Positions 1-11,869 are shown, counted from the stretch's first letter. The stretch: 64,000 bases of DNA from Rheum nobile (GCA_027886185.1 WOAB01000005.1:992001-1056000); one strand, 5' to 3'. The notes: generated by a model from the letters alone, not told the origin. Numbers and translations: made by a program.

Positions 1-391
1 ACAGCCTTGTGTCACGTCGCTTTCAACAACCTTTGTCTGAGGTTCAGCATTCTAGACATCTTGGAGCTTTCCTTTGGATGGTGGCAGACTTTTAGAAGCT
101 TTGCTCAAGTCGCTTTCACCATCTTTTGTCTGAGGTTCTGTGTTCCTAGCTTCATCGGGAAGAGCAAAGTCACGTGTTGCATTTCTGGGCACTTCTGGGT
201 TCCTTTGACTTGCTTGTTTGGTTTCTTTATCTTGCTTGGCTTCCATGGTTTCAACAACTGTCATGTGGTTCCTTTAAACACATCTTTGAGATAAAACATT
301 AGTATCAAATTATTTGTCATCTTCAAAAGTAGAGAAACTGAGGAAAAGAACTCTCATGGGAACTGAGGTTCCTGAGTTCCATTTCCTAACA
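1..391 (-). repeat. 3' LTR of Sirevirus, truncated by window edge
   Basis: This segment matches 8423-8808 closely, apart from scattered substitutions and a small indel. It ends on the plus strand in TCCTAACA, the same terminus as the copy at 8808, so read on the minus strand the LTR begins TGTTAGGA. A polypurine tract lies immediately beyond it at 392. The rest of this LTR, about 700 bp, lies outside the window. Confidence 0.93.
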
Positions 392-655
392 ACTTCCCCC
401 TTTTTGATGATGACAAATATAAGGAACCTGGCAACATAATAAGGACATGAGATTCATGAGAACAGTTGAGCTAAGAGATTTACAACTTTATAAAATAATG
501 AGAGAACATTCAATAGTTGCAAATTCCCCCTAAGCAAATGAACTAAGTTATTCGAGTTTCCCCTCAGAAGTAGAACGGGTTCAGATTTCCTATAAGTTCA
601 GTAGTTCCAAGAGTTCAAGGTTCCTATACATTCTTCCCCCTTTTGACATCATCGA
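392..655 (-). other. polypurine tract and repeated PPT-like tracts
   Basis: On the minus strand the sequence next to the 3' LTR reads AAAAAGGGGGAAGT, a classic plus-strand primer. Similar G-rich purine tracts recur near 522-531 and 633-645, and the last is followed by the same CATCATCA-like flank as the first. Repeated PPTs upstream of the 3' LTR are a described trait of Sireviruses. No coding sequence is seen between here and 956. Confidence 0.75.
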
Positions 656-955
656 AAAGATTAATTGACTTATCAAGTATAGGATATCAATGTGAAATAA
701 ACAATTACGTTAAACCCATGACAATCACCATAATAGAAACTTAAGGCAATGACAAATGATGCATTAGAAACATTACCAAAAGAGTTCATTAATCATTAAG
801 GTCAATACATTGTCCAGAGATGCATAGTGGAAAGAGGAACAAAAGATCACAAACAGCTTGACAAAGACAAAATAAGGATAGAAGGGGGGAGTAGGACCCT
901 AGGAAACTACTAGCACACTGTGATGTTATAGCACTGGGAACTAGGAGAGACGTTC

Positions 956-1348
956 CTATGGCAGCGTAGTGGCCTCCTCTTCAGTTTCCTTCATTTCTGC
1001 AGTTCCTTCACCTTGGCCTGTATCCATCTCAGCGGCATGATCACCTCTAATTGCAGCCTCCAAGGTCTGTTGAATCACATCCACTAGACCAGATACAACC
1101 TTTCTGGTCTTTCCCATTTCAGTTACTTGATCACGGATGGCACCAGAGATAGCAGTGGTTCCTTCCGTGATGGCTTTTTCAATACGACCCAGTGAAGCTA
1201 GGATCGCAGAGGAGTCTTGAACGGGGTAGAGCGGAGGCAAGAAGCTTGGAGTGGCTTGGGAACTTGCCTTTTCCTTAGGCAATTCCGCGTGCACATCAGA
1301 AGGAGCATCCAGATGATCTTTGGTTTTGAGCTTCTTGACAGTGGCCAT
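956..1348 (-). CDS. small ORF downstream of the transposon-protein ORF in the Sirevirus
   Basis: An open frame of 130 codons on the element's sense strand, between the broken transposon-protein ORF and the 3' LTR. The protein is hydrophilic. A Lys-rich N terminus (MATVKKLKTKD) is followed by a helical, heptad-like middle (LASLGRIEKAI...VVSGLVDVIQQ) and a Glu-rich C terminus, so a coiled coil is likely. A possible 3' splice site (CTACAG) lies about 20 bp upstream of the ATG, so this may be the last exon of the preceding ORF rather than a separate gene. No enzyme motif is visible. The assignment to the element rests on position and strand only. Confidence 0.5.
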   Translation of the reverse strand: MATVKKLKTKDHLDAPSDVHAELPKEKASSQATPSFLPPLYPVQDSSAILASLGRIEKAITEGTTAISGAIRDQVTEMGKTRKVVSGLVDVIQQTLEAAIRGDHAAEMDTGQGEGTAEMKETEEEATTLP

Positions 1349-1393
1349 GGTTAGGAACTTGCTGTAGGTTGTTTCCCTGAGGTTTGATGTGTA

Positions 1394-2617
1394 CTAGCTA
1401 AGCATGGAGAGAAGATTTTTTATGAGGTGAGGGAAGGGCAAGGCATGGGATTCATGGGATTGACAGAACTGCATATGAGCTAACACTAGCTTGGGGAGAT
1501 CAACTTGGTCACCAGATAAGATTTTATCCATAAGGATGGCATCGGTGATGAGAACTGTGGCTCAGTGCTCCTGCCTGGGAACCAAATTCCTTATGATCCA
1601 GAAGTGCAGGAGCTTGTTGGACAGAGAAAGCCCCTTAGTAAGCAGATTCTTTGGATTGTCGCCATCATAGAGCTTGCTGACCACCTCAGTTTTGGTTTTG
1701 TACCCTTTGTCTTTGGGCCATGTCTTCTTTTGATGCAGAATGTCAAAGCCGGACCTGTGCTCAATCCCTAGAGCTGAGGCGATGATGCTTGGGGACAAGG
1801 GAAACATGGTTCCCTTCCATTGGAGGATGGCATCATTACAGGGAGAGTTCTCCTTGGCTGGCACAAAGGTCATGGACTGATAGAAGAGATGCACCACTTT
1901 GTCGGAGACTGAGAAGGGTTCCACCAAGAGCTGGTCCCACCCTTGAAACTGGAGTAGAGAATGGAATTCACTGAGGGCTTCGCCGAATTGAGGTTCATCT
2001 TCTTCTTCTAGGGGTTGGGTCTAGAACTCCTCACCAATGATGAGGGGCTTGAGTATCTTCCTCTTAGCGAATGAGGAAGACACTTGCCCTAGAGTGGAGG
2101 TTATGGCTCTGGTGGACAAGGAAGACAGGACAGCTGATTTGGCCTTTTTGGAGGGGGTCGGCTCTTTAGAGGCAGGATTGTAGGGAACCAAGGCCTGGGA
2201 ACTCCTCTTTCGGAGTTTGAGCCTGTTAGCAACTGAGGGAGCAACCTTGGATTTGGTGCTAACCGGCGAGGGGTCAGAGTTGTGAATCTCCATGGTTTCC
2301 TTGTCTGGAGAAGAGTCGTGGAAACCGCCCTCAGAGACAGTATGAGTAGCTGATGCAGATCCATGGTGGAGTTCCTTTTCCACCTCTTCTGTATACTTGG
2401 GTAAGGGTTCTTTTGTGGGTGTGAGATCAGGGGATTTGGAGGAAGAAGCTGATTTCTTCTCTCTGAAGGCTCTTAGGAGGGCAGCTTCCTCCTCGTCTTG
2501 GACAAGGTTAAGGTTGAGGTTTTTGTTGGCCATTGGAGAAGCTTTGTGTTTTGAGAGAAAAAGGTGAACAAGAGATTGAGAGAAATCGAGAGAAAACAGA
2601 GTGCTCGGCTCAATCAA
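1394..2617 (-). pseudogene. putative plant transposon protein ORF (Transposase_32-like) inside Sirevirus
   Basis: One reading frame runs from about 2617 (more likely ATG at 2533, MANKNLNL) to a stop at 1394 and is broken by two in-frame nonsense codons, a TAG near 2021 and a TGA near 1562. The N-terminal ~200 residues are Ser/Pro/Lys-rich and disordered. The next ~170 residues resemble the repetitive 'putative plant transposon protein' domain (Pfam Transposase_32): a folded block containing a conserved ...RNLVPRQEH... segment, followed by a 'D-A-I-L...LP-KLVLAHM' segment and a 'PFPHLI' segment. The function of this family is unknown. It lies between pol and the 3' LTR, where Sireviruses may carry an env-like ORF. 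Family assignment is by recognition, not by a search. Confidence 0.6.
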
Positions 2618-3371
2618 ACAGGAGGCCCTAAATAACCCTTGAGCAAATTGTGGAGCCGATGAGAATCAAGCCGTTGGAGAGATTTCTGGGAACTCTGAAG
2701 AATTGAAACGGCTAATTTTCTTGCAGCTTTTTCGCCTTTGCAACGGTCACAAATTCAATGATCAAATGCTCAAAAATGGCAACTGTTCAAGGCTGAGAAG
2801 ACGTCTCTGACACTGTGAGATTTGCCATAAATATTGTCTTGGGAAGAGCGAGATTCTTACTAGCCGTTTGAAGAGTAGCCTTACCTAGTTCCTTTCTGAC
2901 GATTTTTTCAGTGTGCTAGAGGGATATATGGGAACCTTTGATGTGGGGTTTTAAGACATAGGACCTGAAAGTACGTTCCCATAAAATAAATCGGGGAAGG
3001 TCATTTATCGCATCACACACTAATTCCCAGAGAGGGTTAAGAAGAGGATCATAGGGAATTAGATTGTGCAATGAGGCAAGGGATGATCATAGTACACAAT
3101 CATCATTTCGGCTTGTATTGTTGGGTTAGAATATGATCAGATTGTGACTTTTGGGCCAACAAAGAAACTTGGACAATGATTGAATTTTAATAAAAAGGAA
3201 CATCCAAGGAGAAGAACTAGAAAAATTTGTCAAAGCCTTTTGAGTAACCATTATGGATATGAGGGTCTAACGCAAGAGAAATAACATGAAGATTCCAAGA
3301 CAAAGACAAGTAAAAAGATCTGAACTAGTCAATCAAGGGAACTGAAGATAAACTTTAAACTAAAGGAACTG

Positions 3372-4970
3372 CTAGTTTATAGGAATCATTCCCAATTCTA
3401 ATCTAAGGTTCTCGAAGGGAACACTATTCAAGGCTTTGGTGAATATGTCTGCAACTTGATCTTCAGTTCTACAAAATTTCATAATGATGTTCCCTTTCTC
3501 AACATGATCTCTAAGGAAATGATGCCTTATATCTATGTGTTTGGTCCTAGTATGATGCACAGGATTCTTTGAAATATTTATAGCACTGGTGTTATCACAA
3601 AGAATGGTAAGAGGACCATAAGACATACCGAAATCCGTGAGTTGTTGCTTTAGCCATAAGAGTTGGGAACAGCAAGAGGCGGCTGCAATGTATTCAGATT
3701 CTGTGGTGGAGAGGGAGACTGAGATTTGTTTCTTTAAGCCCCATGACACAAGGCAAGGGCCTAAGAACTGTGCCATTCCAGAAGTACTCTTCCTATCCAC
3801 CAAGTATCCAGCATAATCAGCATCAATGAAACCCATCAGCTCAAAGGGACACTCTTTGGGGTACCAAATGCAGAGCGAGTCAGTTCCCTTGAGATATCGG
3901 AATATCCTTTTCACAGCAGCTAAGTGTGTTTCTCTTGGACATGATTGAAACCTAGCACACAAGCAAACAGCAAACACAATGTCTGGACGACTAGTTGTTA
4001 GATACATGAGAGAACCTATCATACCTCTATAGAGTTTTTCTTCCACAAGAGGACTTGAGTGATCTTTGTCCAAATGGGCGATGGTAGAGATGGGAGTGGA
4101 GAGAGGCTTGTAGGACTCAATTTTGAACTTTTTCAACAGTTCCCTGACATACTTTTGTTGGTGAATTTGTATGCCATCTTTCTTTTGGGATATTTGCAAT
4201 CCGGGGAAGAAGGTGAGTTCCCCTATTAGACTCATTTCAAATTCAATGCTCATCAAGTCTTTGAACTTATCTACAAGGGACAGGTTAGTGGAACCAAAAA
4301 TGATATCATCAACATAGATTTGAACCACTAAGATGTTACCTTCTTCTTCTAGAATGAAGAGAGTCTTGTCAATGATGCCACGCCTGTAACCATTGGAGAG
4401 TAGGAACTGGGCAAGACGATCATACCAAGCTCTAGGGGCTTGCTTAAGACCATACAAGGCTTTGTCTAGGAAATAGACATGGTCTGGATGATCACTGTCT
4501 TCAAATCCAGGTGGTTGCTTGACATAGACTTCCTCTTGAAGAATGCCATTGAGGAAGGCGGTCTTTACATCCATTTGGAATAGTTTGAAACCCTTGTGTG
4601 ATGCGAAGGCAATCAACAACCTTATTGCTTCAATCCTTGCCATTGGAGCATAGGTTTCATCATAGTCGATTCCTTCTTGTTGATTGTATCCCTCAGCAAC
4701 AAGCCTTGCTTTGTTCCTAATTACATCTCTTGAGTCATCGAGCTTGTTTCTGAAAACCCATCTAGTACCTATGATATGCTTATCCTTGGGGCGGGGAACT
4801 AGATGCCACACTTTGTTTCTTTCAAACTGATGAAGTTCTTCTTGCATGGCTTGGATCCAGTCTACATCCTTCAGTGCTTCACCTATGTTCTTTGGTTCCA
4901 CAATAGATAAAAAGGCATTGAAAGCAAAGAAGGTTAGATGTTCGAACCTGACGGGAGGCTTGATGGTTCT
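3372..4970 (-). pseudogene. Sirevirus pol: reverse transcriptase and RNase H
   Basis: About 530 open codons with every landmark of a Copia RT: GTRWVFRNK near the start, KARLVAEGYNQ, DVKTAFLNG, LYGLKQAPRAWY, and the catalytic YVDD (IYVDDIIFGS). An RNase H domain with DADYAG, TESEY and KHIDIRHHFLRD follows, ending at 3372. This polymerase copies the element's RNA into DNA in cytoplasmic particles. The word choice places it in the SIRE/Maximus lineage. This part of pol is intact, but it is cut from the integrase by a frameshift at a run of six G at 4982-4987. The 3' neighbour is the extra ORF at 1394-2617, after about 750 bp with no gene. Confidence 0.92.
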
Positions 4971-4977
4971 TCTTTCT

Positions 4978-6305
4978 CTATTGGGGGGCTAAAGCATTTG
5001 ATGTGGAGGCATTTTGATTTGAACATTCAGCTTCAACTTCTATGTTGGGATCACCTTCTCTATTGAAGAACATGTGAGAGGATGAATCATTGATGTCTCC
5101 ACAGGTATTATCTTCATGTTCATGGTTCCCAGAGATGGATTGTTGTTGATTGTCCATAGGAACTGGTGGAGAAACTGGCGGAACAATTTGTGCAACTAGG
5201 TAGGAACTGGGAGGTGTGATGTCTTCATCTAGATCTTCTTGAGGTGGCTTGGGAAATGGATCTTCAAAGGGACTGGTGGTGTTCTCCATATTTCTACCAA
5301 GTGATTTCTCATTAAAAACAACATGGACACTTTCTTCTACCTTTTTAGTTCTTTTGTTGAAGACCTTGTATGCTTTGCTGCTTGAGGCATATCCAATGAA
5401 GATCCCTTCATCACTCCTTGGGTTGAATTTGCCAAGATTATCCTTTCCATTGTTATGCACAAAGCATTTGCATCCGAACACCCTAAGATGTGAAATGTTG
5501 GGAACTCTTCCTCTTAGAAGTCCATAGGGTGTCTTCTCTGTGATTGGGCGAAGCATAGCTCGATTGATGATGTAGCAGGTTGTGTTGATTGCCTCAGCCC
5601 AGAATGATTGAGAGAGTCCACTTGAGATGAGCATAGTTCGAGCCATGTCTTCTAAGGTTCTATTCTTCCTTTCCACTACTCCATTTTGTTGAGGAGTGTA
5701 TGGTGCAGAGAAGTTGTGATCAATGCCATGCTCACTGCAAAAGGTTAGAAATTCTCTATTTTCGAACTCAGTACCATGGTCAGAACGAATAGAATTGATG
5801 GAGCAATCGAGAGATTTTTCTAACATGGGAACCAGATCCTTAAATCGTCCAATGACTTCACTCTTAGATTTTATGAAATTGTCCAAGTGAAACGAGTGAA
5901 GTCATCGACAAGAAAAAAGATATACTTGTTTTCTCCTAGGCTTTGAACTCTCATGGGTCCACAAAGGTCCATGTGGATGAGTTCAAGGGGCCTTGAGGAA
6001 CTTACCATATTTTTGGATTTGAAGGAACTTCGAGCTTGTTTCCCTTTTACACAGTCTAAGCATAGTTCCATAGATGTGTCACTTATCTTTGGAAGGCCTC
6101 TGACTAGCTCCTTTGAGTGTAGCTTTTGGATCAATTTGATGCTTGCATGACCAAGACGTTGATACCACAAGTCTGTTTGATCATTCACAGTTGAGAGACA
6201 GAGTTTCTCCTTGGGAACAAATGATGGGTCAACAACATACACATTGTTGAACCTTTTACCTTTTAAGATGATTTGTCCCGAGGAGTCAAGGACAGTGCAT
6301 TCATT
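4978..6305 (-). pseudogene. Sirevirus pol: integrase
   Basis: Two overlapping frames, 6242-5871 and 5886-4978, encode a Copia integrase. The zinc-binding head is visible as RLGHAS...LCLDCVKGK, and the catalytic core has Asp in HMDLCGPM, Asp in RSDHGTEF and Glu in NGVVERKN. The C-terminal part is an acidic, Ser/Pro-rich tail typical of the lineage. The gene is broken by a frameshift near 5880, inside the core domain, by a TAA at about 6303 that separates it from protease, and by the homopolymer frameshift near 4985. The protein would insert element cDNA into the chromosome, but this copy cannot make it. Confidence 0.9.
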
Positions 6306-7636
6306 TTATTTGAATCTAACTTCATTGTCTCCTTGATCACACAGTTGTGACACACTAATTAGATCAAAAGCAAGATTATCAACAAGGTGGACTTTGTTTA
6401 CCTTAATGTGGTCATTGAGTTTCACAGTTCCTATTCCACAAATTTTCCATTTTCTTTTGTCTCCAAAGGAGATGTTCCCTCCTTGGAGGGGTTGAAGAGA
6501 GGTCATTTGATTTCTTATTCCGGTCATATGGCACGAGCAACTACTGTCAATGTACCATAGTTGAGGTTGTCTCTCTTCTTTCTCAAGTTCTTCTGAGTCG
6601 CTTGAATCTCCTTTTGCCATGAGACATCTTCCTCCAGAGAATCCACTCAGATTTAGTTCATCATCTGAGTCTTCTCCCCATGAGGCCACAAGAGCCTTCT
6701 TCCTTTGAGGTCTTTCATCTTCTTTGGAGTCTTCTTTGTTGGGACAGCTCTTAGCGTAGTGCCCATTTTCTTTGCACTCATAGCAAGAGACATCTTTGAG
6801 ATCTCTCCTCGGTCCATTGTGAGAGGAACTGCCCTTTTGGAACTTTCCCTTCACAAATAATTTTTTTTATGTTCTTTGTGAAGAGAGCTGTAAGTTCGTC
6901 CTCCTCATCTTCTAGGACTGAGTTCTCCTGTTCCATCTCAAGCCTTGAGAAGGCCTTGGAGATTTTGAGGGCAATTCCTTTCTCCAGTTTCTTGTCAGCA
7001 TTGACTTTGGTGTGCTCTCCTTCTTCAACCTCCAGTTTCCCTATGATTTGAGTCAAGGGAAGAGATTGGATACATGGGGTGTTCTTCATGATTCCTTTGA
7101 TGAGGGTGAACTTAGAGTTAAGTCCATTGATGACCACCAGTGATTTGGAGACTTCATCAAGGGTGACCTCAGCCGCTGTTAGCTTTCCAATGAGCCTATT
7201 GAAGCGAGAGTAGTACTCAGAGATGGTTTCAGTTTTCATCATTTTGAATGTGTGGTATTCTCCTTCTAAAGCAAACTTTCGGCTTTGCTTTAGTTCCTCA
7301 CTTCCTTCATGCATGTCCTTGAGTGCTTGCCATATTTCTTTCGCCATCTTGATTCCTATGACTTTGTCCATATCTTCTCTATTTAGTCCATTGAGAATGA
7401 ACTGTCTAGCCTTGGCGTTCTTTTTCATGATGACATAGTGCTCAGGTTTCCAATCTTCTTCCTTTTGGTTGAGATCGACATGGCCATCTCCATTCTCGAC
7501 TATCCTCCAGCATTGGTAGTCATTGGTCTTTATGTGGCTTTCCATGCACTTGGCCCACCATGTTTCTTCTCCCTTCTTTCAGAGATGTGGTTTGTTGGTG
7601 GAGATTCCGAGCTCAAACTTGCTTGACTGAGACATC
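6306..7636 (-). pseudogene. Sirevirus gag and protease
   Basis: The probable start is the ATG at 7636, 40 bp inside the primer-binding site. The first ~20 codons are then out of frame with the main gag block at 7545-6778. That block is the helical capsid region (KEIWQALKDMHEG..., SEYYSRFNRLIGKL). A run of eight A (minus strand) at 6861-6868 breaks the frame before the CCHC zinc knuckle, CYECKENGHYAKSC. Protease follows, with YIDSSCSCHMTG in the place where a Copia protease has D-S-G: the catalytic Asp is present but the Gly is Ser. At least two frameshifts plus the altered site show the copy is dead. Confidence 0.88.
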
Positions 7637-7676
7637 TTAGATCTGCAAACTTAAACAAAGATCTAGAGGTTTTCCT

Positions 7677-7689
7677 GCTCTCATACCAA
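7677..7689 (-). other. primer-binding site, tRNA-iMet type
   Basis: Read on the minus strand this is TTGGTATGAGAGC, one base from the LTR end. It differs at one position from the usual plant Copia site TGGTATCAGAGC, which is complementary to initiator tRNA-Met. Confidence 0.85.
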
Positions 7690-7690
7690 T

Positions 7691-8808
7691 TGTAGGATCG
7701 TGATTGTTAGATTAAGAACAAGGGAACTGAAAATGCAGATTACAGTTCCCTTCGTAGCGGAAATAAACAATCAAATATAAATGAACAAGTTCCTTATAGT
7801 GGAAACCTTCGATTGCCAACTAGCAATCTAGGATAAAAACCACTACCTTTCTTTCGAAAGGATTTCAAGGTCTACTTCTTGATTTTTTATCACTTCGGTT
7901 ACAGATTACTCTAGGAACAAACACACAGTTTCTTTGTCTTACACACAGTTAGACAATCCTAGATAAACTTAACAGAAAGTATAATTAATCCAAGAAGCAG
8001 TCCTAAGCACTAAGGAACTAACTCACTTATAGTCACAGGAACTAGCACACAACTCTCAGATTCCTTGACTGGTTCCTCTTGATCTTGGTTTTGGTTGACG
8101 ATCTGTTTGAGAGCTCACACTATGATGTTTGCTATGAAGTGTGATTCTTGTTGTAGTGCTTGAAGATAACAGCGGAGCTTATCTTCCTTATATAGTGGAT
8201 CCTCGAGGTTGGATCTTCTCTTGGTTCCCACAGAACAAGCTTGACCTAGGTTGTGTGGTAATCCTTGATTCACGCTGACTTAGACATGTACCAACAACCT
8301 AGGCAACTCAGAATACACATTGGTTGGTCAACTGCTTCAGACAAGTCTGTCATGTCGTGGTCCAACTCCTTTCGTCCGAGGTTCAGCAACCTAGACACTT
8401 TGGAACTATCCTCTGGATGGTGACAGTCTTGTGTCACGTCGCTCTCAGCAACCTTTGTCCAAGGTTCAGCGTTCTAGACATCTTGGAGCTTTCCTTTGGA
8501 TGGTGGCAGACTTTTAGAAGCTTTGCTCAAGTCGCTTTCACCATCTTTTGTCTGAGGTTCTGTGTTCCCAGCTTCATCGGGAAGAGCAAAGTCACATGTT
8601 GCATTTCTGGGCACTTCTGGTTTGGCTTGATTGTTTGGTTTCTTTATCTTGTTTGGCTTCCATGGTTTCAACAACTGTCATGTGGTTCCTTTAAACACAT
8701 CTTTGAGATAAAACATTAATATCAAAGTATTTGTCATCTTCAAAAGTAGAGAAACTGAGGAAAGGAACTCTCATGGGAACTGAGGTTCCTGAGTTCCATT
8801 TCCTAACA
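7691..8808 (-). repeat. 5' LTR of Sirevirus (1118 bp)
   Basis: Bounded by TGTAGGATCG and TTCCTAACA on the plus strand, so it begins TG and ends CA in either reading. The right-hand 386 bp match the partial LTR at 1-391. A minus-strand TATA box, CTATATAAGG, lies at about 8187-8196. The target-site duplication cannot be tested because the other end is outside the window; the flank here is TATTT at 8809-8813. Confidence 0.92.
8187..8196 (-). promoter_or_regulatory. TATA box of the Sirevirus 5' LTR
   Basis: The minus strand reads CTATATAAGG inside the LTR, about 500 bp upstream of the LTR end. It would drive the genomic RNA of the element. Confidence 0.6.
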
Positions 8809-9902
8809 TATTTTAATCACATCATTTATAAAATCTGTTCCCAAACGAAAACAATATTTCATTCCAATTTAATTAACAATCAAAATAATTGATAACTAAA
8901 GGAAATATGGAATGATTAAGCAATAGCGAACCGCCACTTGCCTTAATTAGACGAATGAAGATTTGCGGGTCGGGAATACTGGACACGAGCTCAACAGCCT
9001 ACTGTAAATCCCGTCGAAGCCCATCGATGTTCCAAGGTCCATTCCGATGACGCACGTGAAACGAGGCACAAATATCTAAATTAGATATGGCACAACAACC
9101 TAAATAAAAACGGGGGAAACAGACTAAGCCGCGGCCACGACGGGTATGGCCGCGATCGTGGCTTTGCTGGGCAAAGCCGCAGTCGCGGTATATACACCCG
9201 CGGTCGCGGTTTCCTAGGCAGGGCCGCGGTCGCGGTGTTCATAGCCGCAGTCGCGGTCCTTCCTCCCGACGCGACGCTAAAAACGATTCGAGGCTCACCG
9301 CCGACGAAGACGACGATGCTAGCCTCTCCTCCTTGCAATGCCACCACTCCAAGCTCCCAAGGCACCACGACGACCACCAAAAACTCTGGCGAGACACTCC
9401 GACGAACTCATGAACTCCGGCAAACTTGAAAACGAGAGAAAGAGAGAGATTGAGATGTTGGATGCTACTCTCCTCCGCTGAAGACCCCTATTTATAGGGT
9501 AGGACGAAGCTTAACGCTGGCCACACGAGTCGACTCACCTCCCTCAACGGCGGAGTTACGAAACGTGGGAAAAATCCAATCGGCGTTCTCGGATAAGAAC
9601 GACTAAGAAGACGATCCACAGAGACCCGCGATTGCGGTTTCAAAACCGCGATCACAGTGTCCACAGACAAAACCGCGCCCGCGGTTTCAAAACCACGCCC
9701 GCGGTTACCCCACGCTCGCGCCTCTGGCTTCTTGTCCGCGGTTTCCTCTCACGGTCTTGGCTAGGTCCTATTTTTAGCATGTATAAAAATAGTCTAAGAC
9801 CCCATACACCTTAAACGTATATTAATACGTTCAAAAGATCTCACTGAGATTACAGAAATTGCCCAACACGTCTTTCATACAAAACGACAGTTTGGGACTT
9901 TT
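8809..9902 (-). other. LTR-like promoter segment with CG-rich motif clusters, no gene
   Basis: No credible coding region. On the minus strand a TATA box (CTATAAATAGG, about 9486-9498) is followed by a pyrimidine-rich leader, as in an LTR or promoter. Two clusters of near-palindromic CG-rich words of the form CCGCGGTCGCGG or ACCGCGATCGCGG flank it: 9121-9265 and 9603-9735. The second cluster is 110-240 bp upstream of the TATA box on the minus strand. Clear LTR ends were not found. It separates the Sirevirus from the truncated Tat element, so it is probably the remains of another LTR element. Confidence 0.5.
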
Positions 9903-9910
9903 TAGGGTTA

Positions 9911-10460
9911 TTACATTTTGATGTTGTGAAAAAAACTTGTCACCTTCTCGATAGACGTAATCAATATGTGGATGAATGATATCTTTACGTATTCTCGAGG
10001 ATCTTTGACTGAACCGAGATTCTCTAATGTGTTAGCTTTTGTGTCCATATCTCCCGAAACTTTCTTGATTTGAAAAGTTTGAAATGACTGTACCAATTCG
10101 CGCACAATATCCAAATACACCGTCATTTTGGAATTCTTAGTTTCATAAGATCCATTCACTTGATTGATGATAAGCAATGAATCACAGATTCACAGATCAC
10201 CTCAAGATGTTGTACCCTAAAGTTCTTGGCTAAAGTTAAGCAAAAAATCAATGCCTCAAACTCGGCTCTTTGTTGGTTGCTTGAATTTCGCAACACATGG
10301 CATGGGCTATCTTATCCTCTTGTGGTGATTTTAGTATGACCCTCAATCCGACTCCGCTCATATTTGAATCCCCATCAGTATACATTATCCATTTCTGAGC
10401 AATGTTTCCATCTTCAACTTGTAACAACTATTCCTCTATAGGCTCATGTACCGTTAGATA
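9911..10460 (-). pseudogene. Tat archaeal-type RNase H fragment
   Basis: The frame at 10177-9911 reads LIINQVNGSYETKNSKM...YLDIVREL...QIKKVSGDMDTKANTLENLGS, clearly the C-terminal half of the second RNase H of Tat elements (compare 41680-41860, DSLLIVNQVQGSYAAKD). The upstream part, to about 10460, is recognisable in broken frames (QQRAEFEALIF, corresponding to NNEAEYEALVF). The catalytic region is spread over several frames, so the gene is dead. Pol ends here; no integrase follows. Confidence 0.75.
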
Positions 10461-10479
10461 GAAATATGCCACCAAATCT

Positions 10480-11869
10480 GCCAAGGCCTACAATTTAATG
10501 GAGGATTGGGGCTCATACTTGATGTCATATCCGCTGAGGTGTACTAGTCTTCTAATCACTCTCCCAAATAGGTGAGGTTTGCTCATGATGGTCTTTATTA
10601 GATAGTTAGTGCGTACATATACAATATGGCTTTCAAAATATGATAGTAAGTTCTAAAGCCACAACTAAAGCGGGAACTAACTTTTTCAAAGAAGAATACT
10701 TGGTTTCCACGTCAAGCAGCGTCTTGCTTACATAGTACACTGGAAGCTTCATGTGTCACTACTAGGTACATTGGCAATGTCTCACCCTCTTTTGGCTTTG
10801 ACATCATCTATGGGCATGTCATGTAGGCTTTGAGCTCTTGGAATGCTTTTTCGCGCTTTGGAGTCCACTCAATGGACTTGTTCTTCTTTAGGATGTCATA
10901 GAAGAGCTTGTTTCTATCTGATGCTTCTGAGATGGATCTATGCAAGGCCGCAACTCGACATGTCGATCGTTGGACATCCTTCACACACCTTGGAGATTGG
11001 AGGTTGATTATTGCTTGTATTTGGTCCAGACTCGCCTCAATTCCCCATTGCGAGACCACGTAGCCCAAGAATTTCCCGGATGAAACTCCAAAGGTACATT
11101 TTGTTGGGTTCAGCTTCATGTTGTATTTTCTCCATTGTTGAAAGTTGTCTCCAAATGAGCTATGTGATTCGTTGCTCGCTTGGACTTCACCAGCATTTCA
11201 TCGATGAGGCTTTCATTGTGTCCCCAAGTTGCTCTTGAAACATCTTGTTAACAAGTCTTTGGTATGTTACGCCGACATTCTTCAACCCAAATAGCATAAC
11301 TTTGTAATGGTAAATGCCTTTATTCGTGATGAAGGTTGTCTTTTCCTGATCAACTGGGTTCATAAGAATCTGATGATAATCACTGAAGGCGTCAATGCAC
11401 GTTAGCATTTCATGTCCAATAACTGCATCTACCAAAGCATCAATGTGTGGTAATGGAAATGAATCCTTCGGGCACGCCTTGTTCAAATCCGTATAGTCAA
11501 CACAGACTCGCCATTTCCCATTCTTTTTCTTCACCACCACAACGTTCGCCATCCAATCAAGATATTTGGTTATAGTATCTTGCTTGTTTGCAGTAGTGCC
11601 TTCCCTTTGTCAGCAATGACTTTGTTCCTTTCTGGTGCAAACTTTCTGCGTCTCTGTTTTACTGGTGGGAACTTTGGAACAACATTGAGTGTACATGTTA
11701 TGACTTCAAGACTAATCCTAACCATGTCATAATGCCTCCAAGTAAGGCAATCTGCATGGGACCATAAAAAGTCGGCAAGTGGGCCTCTGATGTGCGTCAA
11801 CATCTGATCCAATCTGTAATGTTTAATCTGGCTTTGTGGATCAAGTGTTACCCGATCGAGCTCTAGCAT
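10480..11869 (-). pseudogene. Tat reverse transcriptase / RNase H, copy adjoining the duplication
   Basis: Three blocks, 11869-11570, 11552-11187 and 11119-10808, encode the RT of a Tat Gypsy element: VKQRRRKFAPERNK, VVVKKKNGKWRVCVDYTDLNKACPKDSFPLPHID (two segments of one motif region), and KLNPTKCTFGVSSGKFLGY. The catalytic YIDD motif has become an IDE in a shifted frame near 11190, so polymerase activity is lost. RNase H remains follow to about 10480 in broken frames. The block 11869-11187 is repeated at 13376-12694. Confidence 0.85.

Noticed and set aside
9081..9380. 99-codon minus-strand ORF near the CG-rich cluster
   Set aside because: It is built from repeated CG-rich words and has no domain or good start context. 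It lies downstream of a TATA box, so a short leader ORF cannot be excluded, but there is no support.
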